DNA of 64,000 nt from Pelosinus sp. UFO1 (GTDB lineage Bacteria > Bacillota > Negativicutes > DSM-13327): positions 1,517,693 to 1,581,692 of the forward strand of contig NZ_CP008852.1 of assembly GCF_000725345.1 (NCBI RefSeq). The letters are read 5' to 3'. Below the pieces are notes generated by a model. It was not told the origin of the DNA and did no database searches. It saw only the letters and a list, made by a program, of their open reading frames with translations. Positions within the stretch are counted from its first letter, which is position 1, and each line of letters starts with the position of its first letter. The translations under genes and the position numbers were made by a program. Shown piece after piece: positions 59,184 through 64,000 of this stretch.

Positions 59184-60737
59184 TTGCGTTTACGTATGCC
59201 TTGTATTGATCGTGTGGGGTTAGTTCGCGACATTAGTATGATTCTAGAGCAACGTAATATTAATATTGTTACCATCGAAGTAGAGCAGGAAGCTATATTT
59301 CTAGAGTGTCAAGCTGTGTCACAAAACAAGGAAGGGGAATTAATTCAGGCATTATGTGACGTAGCGGGGGTACATAGAGTGGAGAAAACTAGATTTATGC
59401 CCTCAAAGGAACGGGCTGAGCAGCTTGATGCAGTATTGACCTCAGTCAACGATGGAATTTTGGTTGTCAATTGTGACGGTGTTATTATCCAATGTAATAC
59501 CGCAGCAGTCCGAATTTTGAACATGCCAATGGAGCGGATGCTAGGACAAACCTTAGGGGACAATCTCTCATGGAATTTGCTAGTGTCGGAGACATTAGCA
59601 ACTGGGTGCTCTTATCGGGATCGGGAAATATTTGTTGAATGCATTGGCAGCTATTGCGTAATTAGTACCATTCCTCTGCAAGGGAATAGCAATGAGGTTA
59701 TTGGGGTTGTAACAGTGCTGCGAGACATTAGAGATGTAAGGAATTTAGTGCAAAAGATGACTGCTTCTCTCCCTGTAGATTTTGGAGATATTGCGTGTAC
59801 TAGTTCGGTAATGCAAGAATTGATAGCTCAATCTCGCAGATACGCGTTAAGTGACTCTACCGTGTTAATTCGTGGAGAGACGGGGACAGGCAAGGAACTT
59901 TTCGCTAGGGCACTGCATAATGGATCTATGCGAGCCCGTGGTACTTTCTTACCTATTAACTGTGCAGCTATTCCGGAGACGTTGATGGAAAGCGAACTCT
60001 TTGGGTATGAGGAAGGAGCTTTTACGGGAGCAGTCAAAGGAGGAAAGCCAGGGCTGTTCGAACTGTCCAATGGAGGCACGCTTTTTCTTGACGAGATAGG
60101 AGAAATGTCGGTGCACTTACAGGTTAAACTTCTGCGAGTTCTTCAGGAGCGGCGAGTTAGACGGTTAGGTAGCTCACGAGAACTGGTGGTAGACGTACGG
60201 GTTATTACTGCTACCAACCGCAACTTAGAAGAGATGGTGGCGCGAGGAACATTTCGGGAAGATTTATATTATCGTTTAAATGTCATTCCCCTTCTCTTGC
60301 CGCCACTGCGAGAACGACCAGAGGATATTACTATCCTTGCGGAGTACTTTTTGGGACGATTTGCGGATAAAATGCGTCGTCCGGTTAATGCCTTTACTAC
60401 TGGAGCCATGCAATGTTTACAAAGGTACGATTGGCCTGGTAACGTACGTGAGCTAGAAAATGTTATCGAACGAGCTGTGAATTTGGTAGATGGTCCTCAG
60501 GTTCGAGCTGAGCATATCTTTTTAGGGCGGCGTACGCCAATGAGCGTAAAAAACTCTTCAACTGCACAGTGTGAAAACTATCAGACGATGAAAGAACGTT
60601 TGGCTGAGACGGAACGACTTATTTTGAAAGAAACGTTGGAGCATTATCATTCTTCCAGGCGAGTAGGTACAGTTTTAGATTTGTCTCATACGGCAGTATT
60701 GAAAAAAATGCGTAAATATGGATTGTTACCAGAATGA
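59184..60737 (+). CDS. TyrR-like sigma-54-dependent transcriptional regulator
   Basis: The 517-residue protein has an N-terminal ACT domain (MRLRMPCIDRVGLVRDISMI, then EQRNINIVTIEVE), a PAS domain (about residues 80-190), an AAA+ sigma-54 activation domain (Walker A RGETGTGKELFA, GAFTGA loop in YEEGAFTGAVKGGKPG, Walker B GTLFLDEIGEMS, RDLYYRLNV-like REDLYYRLNVIP) and a C-terminal TyrR-type HTH. The ACT-PAS-AAA-HTH order is that of TyrR, which senses aromatic amino acids. Start TTG at 59184 has AAGGAGTGG upstream and aligns with the TyrR N-terminus. The tyrosine phenol-lyase gene downstream has a sigma-54 promoter. Confidence 0.92.
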   Translation: MRLRMPCIDRVGLVRDISMILEQRNINIVTIEVEQEAIFLECQAVSQNKEGELIQALCDVAGVHRVEKTRFMPSKERAEQLDAVLTSVNDGILVVNCDGVIIQCNTAAVRILNMPMERMLGQTLGDNLSWNLLVSETLATGCSYRDREIFVECIGSYCVISTIPLQGNSNEVIGVVTVLRDIRDVRNLVQKMTASLPVDFGDIACTSSVMQELIAQSRRYALSDSTVLIRGETGTGKELFARALHNGSMRARGTFLPINCAAIPETLMESELFGYEEGAFTGAVKGGKPGLFELSNGGTLFLDEIGEMSVHLQVKLLRVLQERRVRRLGSSRELVVDVRVITATNRNLEEMVARGTFREDLYYRLNVIPLLLPPLRERPEDITILAEYFLGRFADKMRRPVNAFTTGAMQCLQRYDWPGNVRELENVIERAVNLVDGPQVRAEHIFLGRRTPMSVKNSSTAQCENYQTMKERLAETERLILKETLEHYHSSRRVGTVLDLSHTAVLKKMRKYGLLPE

Positions 60738-60756
60738 AAAATAAAACCATATTTTT

Positions 60757-60801
60757 TGGAAACTTTTAATGCTGCTGGAAACTTTTTTGCAATAAAAAGT
60801 T
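60757..60801 (+). promoter_or_regulatory. Candidate upstream activator sites for tpl
   Basis: TGGAAACTTTT occurs twice (60757-60767, 60776-60786; 19-bp offset). The second copy overlaps an inverted repeat, AACTTTTT and AAAAAGTT (60780-60801). This lies about 80-110 bp before the sigma-54 promoter, as enhancer sites usually do. Confidence 0.5.
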
Positions 60802-60865
60802 ACAGCTATATACATAAGAGGGAAAAAAGGTGTGCTAATTCAAGCAAAATTACGATTTTGCGAAT

Positions 60866-60880
60866 TGGCACATTTTTTGC
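60866..60880 (+). promoter_or_regulatory. Sigma-54 promoter of tpl
   Basis: TGGCACATTTTTTGC matches TGGCAC-N5-TTGC, with GG and GC 10 bases apart (-24/-12). It lies 104 bases before the start codon and needs an enhancer-binding activator such as the TyrR-like protein just upstream. Confidence 0.88.
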
Positions 60881-60951
60881 ATTTAATACAAGGTAAGGGG
60901 CGAAAGTTAGCTAGCGCCTAAAAGGTGATCTAGATAGTAACAGGTCACTAA

Positions 60952-62364
<1,413 letters not shown>

Positions 62365-62471
62365 ATAAGGCAGGGCAAAAGGCCAAATTTCTCGATAACC
62401 GTTTTTAAGCTAACTTAAAAAGTAGCTTAAACATCTTAAAGTAAAATATTAAAGAAGGAATTAGTTAACTG

Positions 62472-62513
62472 AAAAGGTGATTTCTGTGTTAAACAGAAAT
62501 CACCTTTTTACTT
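62472..62513. terminator. Terminator between tpl and the LysR gene
   Basis: AAAAGGTGATTTCTGT (62472-62487) pairs perfectly with ACAGAAATCACCTTTT (62493-62508), followed by TACTTTC. It can serve both convergent genes. Confidence 0.85.
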
Positions 62514-62526
62514 TCTTTGTCTCTTT

Positions 62527-63414
62527 TTAATAATCTAATAAATTTTGCTCGGTTAGCCAAATTTGAACAAAATCAATAAATTTTTTTGCAGCAGGCGAAA
62601 TGGTTTTCAAAGAAGATGTTGCAATTCCTATCTTGCGAAAATGATTTTTTTCTAAATTTATGGCACGAATATTTTGTGGGATATTACATAAAACCATTTC
62701 GGGAAGGATGCTGATCCCTAGGCCATTTTGTACCATGGCTATAATCGCTTGATCTTCTGCCACTTCATACCTGACGTTGGGGATTACTTGATTTTCTTTT
62801 AAGATACGTCTTACGTCATGATCATTACCCCACTTAGGCATAATAAAAGGCTCTTGCCCAATTTGATCAAAAGAAATTGTATCTTGCTGACTCAATGGAT
62901 GATCGGTGGGTAAGATGCAAAGCATTCTGTCTTTTGTTAAGGGAACTACGTCAAAAAATTTGACTGTTGGCAAAGAGACAAAGCCAAAATCAGTTGTACT
63001 ATTTGCGATCCAGTCATGAATAGCATCATAATTACCTTCAAATAATTTTATGTTTATAGAAGAATGCTGATTTTGAAATCGTTTTATGATTTCGGGCAGC
63101 CATTGGGTAGATACAGTCGTAAAGGTTCCAATTCGCACGGTACCAAGTTCCAGTCCATTGATTGCTCCTATCTTTTCTTTAAGTTGTTCATTTCGGAGTA
63201 AAACCTCCCGAACATATTGTAATACATGTTCTCCGTTACTTGTTAAAGTTACACCGGAACGGTCTCTCGTAAGTAAAGAAAAGCCAAACTCAGATTCAAG
63301 GCTGGAAATACCATGACTAATTCCTGACTGTGTAAGATTCAGTGCCTCAGCCGCTTTCGTTAGACTCCCTAATTCAACAATCTTATTAAAGACCTCGTAT
63401 TTGAACAACGTCAT
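62527..63414 (-). CDS. LysR-family transcriptional regulator
   Basis: The 295-residue protein has an N-terminal winged HTH (MTLFKYEVFNKIVELGSLTK, AAEALNLTQSGISHGISSLE) and a periplasmic-binding-like effector domain (VRIGTFTTVSTQWLPEIIKR, and NGLGISILPEMVL near the C-terminus). I chose the ATG at 63414 because AGGAGA is then 6 bases away; a longer reading would add 17 residues with no such site. It faces away from the EamA transporter gene at 63556 and probably controls it and itself. Confidence 0.9.
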   Translation of the reverse strand: MTLFKYEVFNKIVELGSLTKAAEALNLTQSGISHGISSLESEFGFSLLTRDRSGVTLTSNGEHVLQYVREVLLRNEQLKEKIGAINGLELGTVRIGTFTTVSTQWLPEIIKRFQNQHSSINIKLFEGNYDAIHDWIANSTTDFGFVSLPTVKFFDVVPLTKDRMLCILPTDHPLSQQDTISFDQIGQEPFIMPKWGNDHDVRRILKENQVIPNVRYEVAEDQAIIAMVQNGLGISILPEMVLCNIPQNIRAINLEKNHFRKIGIATSSLKTISPAAKKFIDFVQIWLTEQNLLDY

Positions 63415-63481
63415 TTTCATTCTCCTAGAAGTATGAATTATTTTCATGTAATGCATTATAAACATTCGCTTTTATAATATT

Positions 63482-63499
63482 AAGTATACATTTATACTT
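63482..63499. promoter_or_regulatory. Palindromic site in the LysR-EamA intergenic region
   Basis: AAGTAT (63482-63487), six bases, ATACTT (63494-63499) form an inverted repeat in the divergent promoter region, in the style of LysR-type operators. Confidence 0.45.
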
Positions 63500-63555
63500 A
63501 TTTTTAAGCAAGGTAATGATCAAATCTGAATTAGCCAGAGGGCAGGAGGTTAGTA

Positions 63556-64000
63556 ATGAATACGCAAGTAAAAGCAGATATAATGATGTTGATTGTTACG
63601 ATATTTTGGGGGTCTTCCTATTTGTTCATGAAGATGGGGCTTCATTCCATTCCAGAATTTAATTTAATCGCCTTACGATTTAGTATTGCTTTCATTTTAG
63701 CTGGAATCGTCTTTTATAAACGATTGGCAAAGGTTGATTATAAAACAATCAAATATGCATTTATCTTAGGTTTAATTTTATTTTTGGTTTTTGCCTCTAT
63801 AACCTTTGGCGTAAAAACTACATCTGCTTCTAATGCTGGTTTTTTAGTCAGCTTCACAGTGATATTTGTACCCCTATTTTCGGCGCTATTTCTAAAAAAA
63901 GCACCGGAGAAAAGAGTTTTTCTCAGTGCTTTTTTAGCAATCATCGGTATCGGGTTATTAACATTAAATAACCAACTGACCATGAATGCAGGGGATTTTC
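63556..64000 (+). CDS. EamA/DMT family transporter, 5' part only
   Basis: The first 148 residues are visible before the window ends. They show the EamA pattern: TM1 with FWGSSYLFMKMGLHSIPEF, LIALRFSIAFILAGIVF, a basic loop, FASITFGVKTTSASNAGFLV and FVPLFSALFLKKAPEKRVFL. These drug/metabolite transporters have two EamA repeats; the second lies beyond the window. AGGAGGT precedes the ATG. The divergent LysR gene is the likely regulator; the exported compound is unknown. Confidence 0.88.
   Translation, partial: MNTQVKADIMMLIVTIFWGSSYLFMKMGLHSIPEFNLIALRFSIAFILAGIVFYKRLAKVDYKTIKYAFILGLILFLVFASITFGVKTTSASNAGFLVSFTVIFVPLFSALFLKKAPEKRVFLSAFLAIIGIGLLTLNNQLTMNAGDF

Overview
The window reads as a chromosomal segment of a low-GC, anaerobic, endospore-forming Firmicute. 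My best guess is the Negativicutes family Sporomusaceae (a Pelosinus- or Sporomusa-like organism). That rests on an [FeFe] hydrogenase with NuoE/NuoF-type partners, an S-box (SAM) riboswitch, a PyrR-type attenuator, the short HisG plus HisZ pair, ferrous-iron Feo genes with Fur boxes, and sporulation-type (sigma-K-like) promoters. The genus is inference; no rRNA or tRNA gene was seen.

Layout. 0-3 kb: end of a DUF190 gene and crcB (fluoride export), a TetR regulator, a small membrane protein and a PHP-type histidinol phosphatase. 3-6.8 kb (minus strand): a methionine ABC importer (metN, metI, metQ and a second MetQ-like gene without a lipobox cysteine) behind a complete SAM-I riboswitch and terminator. 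6.8-9 kb: yerC/hisR-like repressor, hisZ and an HD-domain gene. 10-16.6 kb: a compact hisG-D-C-B-H-A-F-IE operon whose promoter -10 box lies inside a palindrome. It contains no histidinol phosphatase; the PHP gene at 2.3 kb can supply it. 17-21.4 kb: SagB-like nitroreductase, CitA/CitB-type two-component system and a divergent polysaccharide deacetylase. 21.6-25.7 kb: NAD-linked [FeFe] hydrogenase (NuoE-, NuoF-, HydA-like) and a membrane protein.

25.7-31.4 kb: an unassigned, strongly structured RNA of about 285 nt with its own promoter and terminator, then a Fur-controlled iron block (feoA, feoA, feoB, Cys-rich small membrane protein, DUF2325, DUF3793, TVP38) with four Fur-box-like sites. 31.5-42.4 kb: TtcA-like protein, a fructose-type PTS with a PRD regulator fused to EIIB and EIIA, CBS-type inorganic pyrophosphatase, pcrA and ligA.

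42.4-44.9 kb is the most unusual part. It starts with a sequence resembling a tmRNA 3' end. Small Cys/His/Asp-rich genes follow, one made of exact 24-residue repeats. Two nearly identical sigma-K-like promoters in opposite orientation drive the repeat gene and a YmaF-family reading frame with no normal start codon. A 37-residue Cys-rich membrane peptide closes the cluster. I read it as a late mother-cell (spore surface) locus.

44.8-49.2 kb: three TTAACA repeats at exact 11-bp spacing (PhoP box), alkaline phosphatase, a secreted CPFC protein and a MacB/FtsX-type ABC transporter with a His-rich segment, probably one operon. 49.3-49.7 kb: a strand-skewed degenerate 42-nt repeat array between two hairpins. 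50-57.3 kb: an AfuABC-like importer with a YesM/YesN-type two-component system and a Cof-type HAD phosphatase, plausibly sugar-phosphate uptake. 57.3-58.9 kb: an MFS transporter behind a PyrR attenuator, so probably a pyrimidine-related substrate. 59.2-62.4 kb: a TyrR-like sigma-54 activator and tyrosine phenol-lyase with a near-consensus sigma-54 promoter. The window ends with a divergent LysR regulator and a partial EamA transporter.
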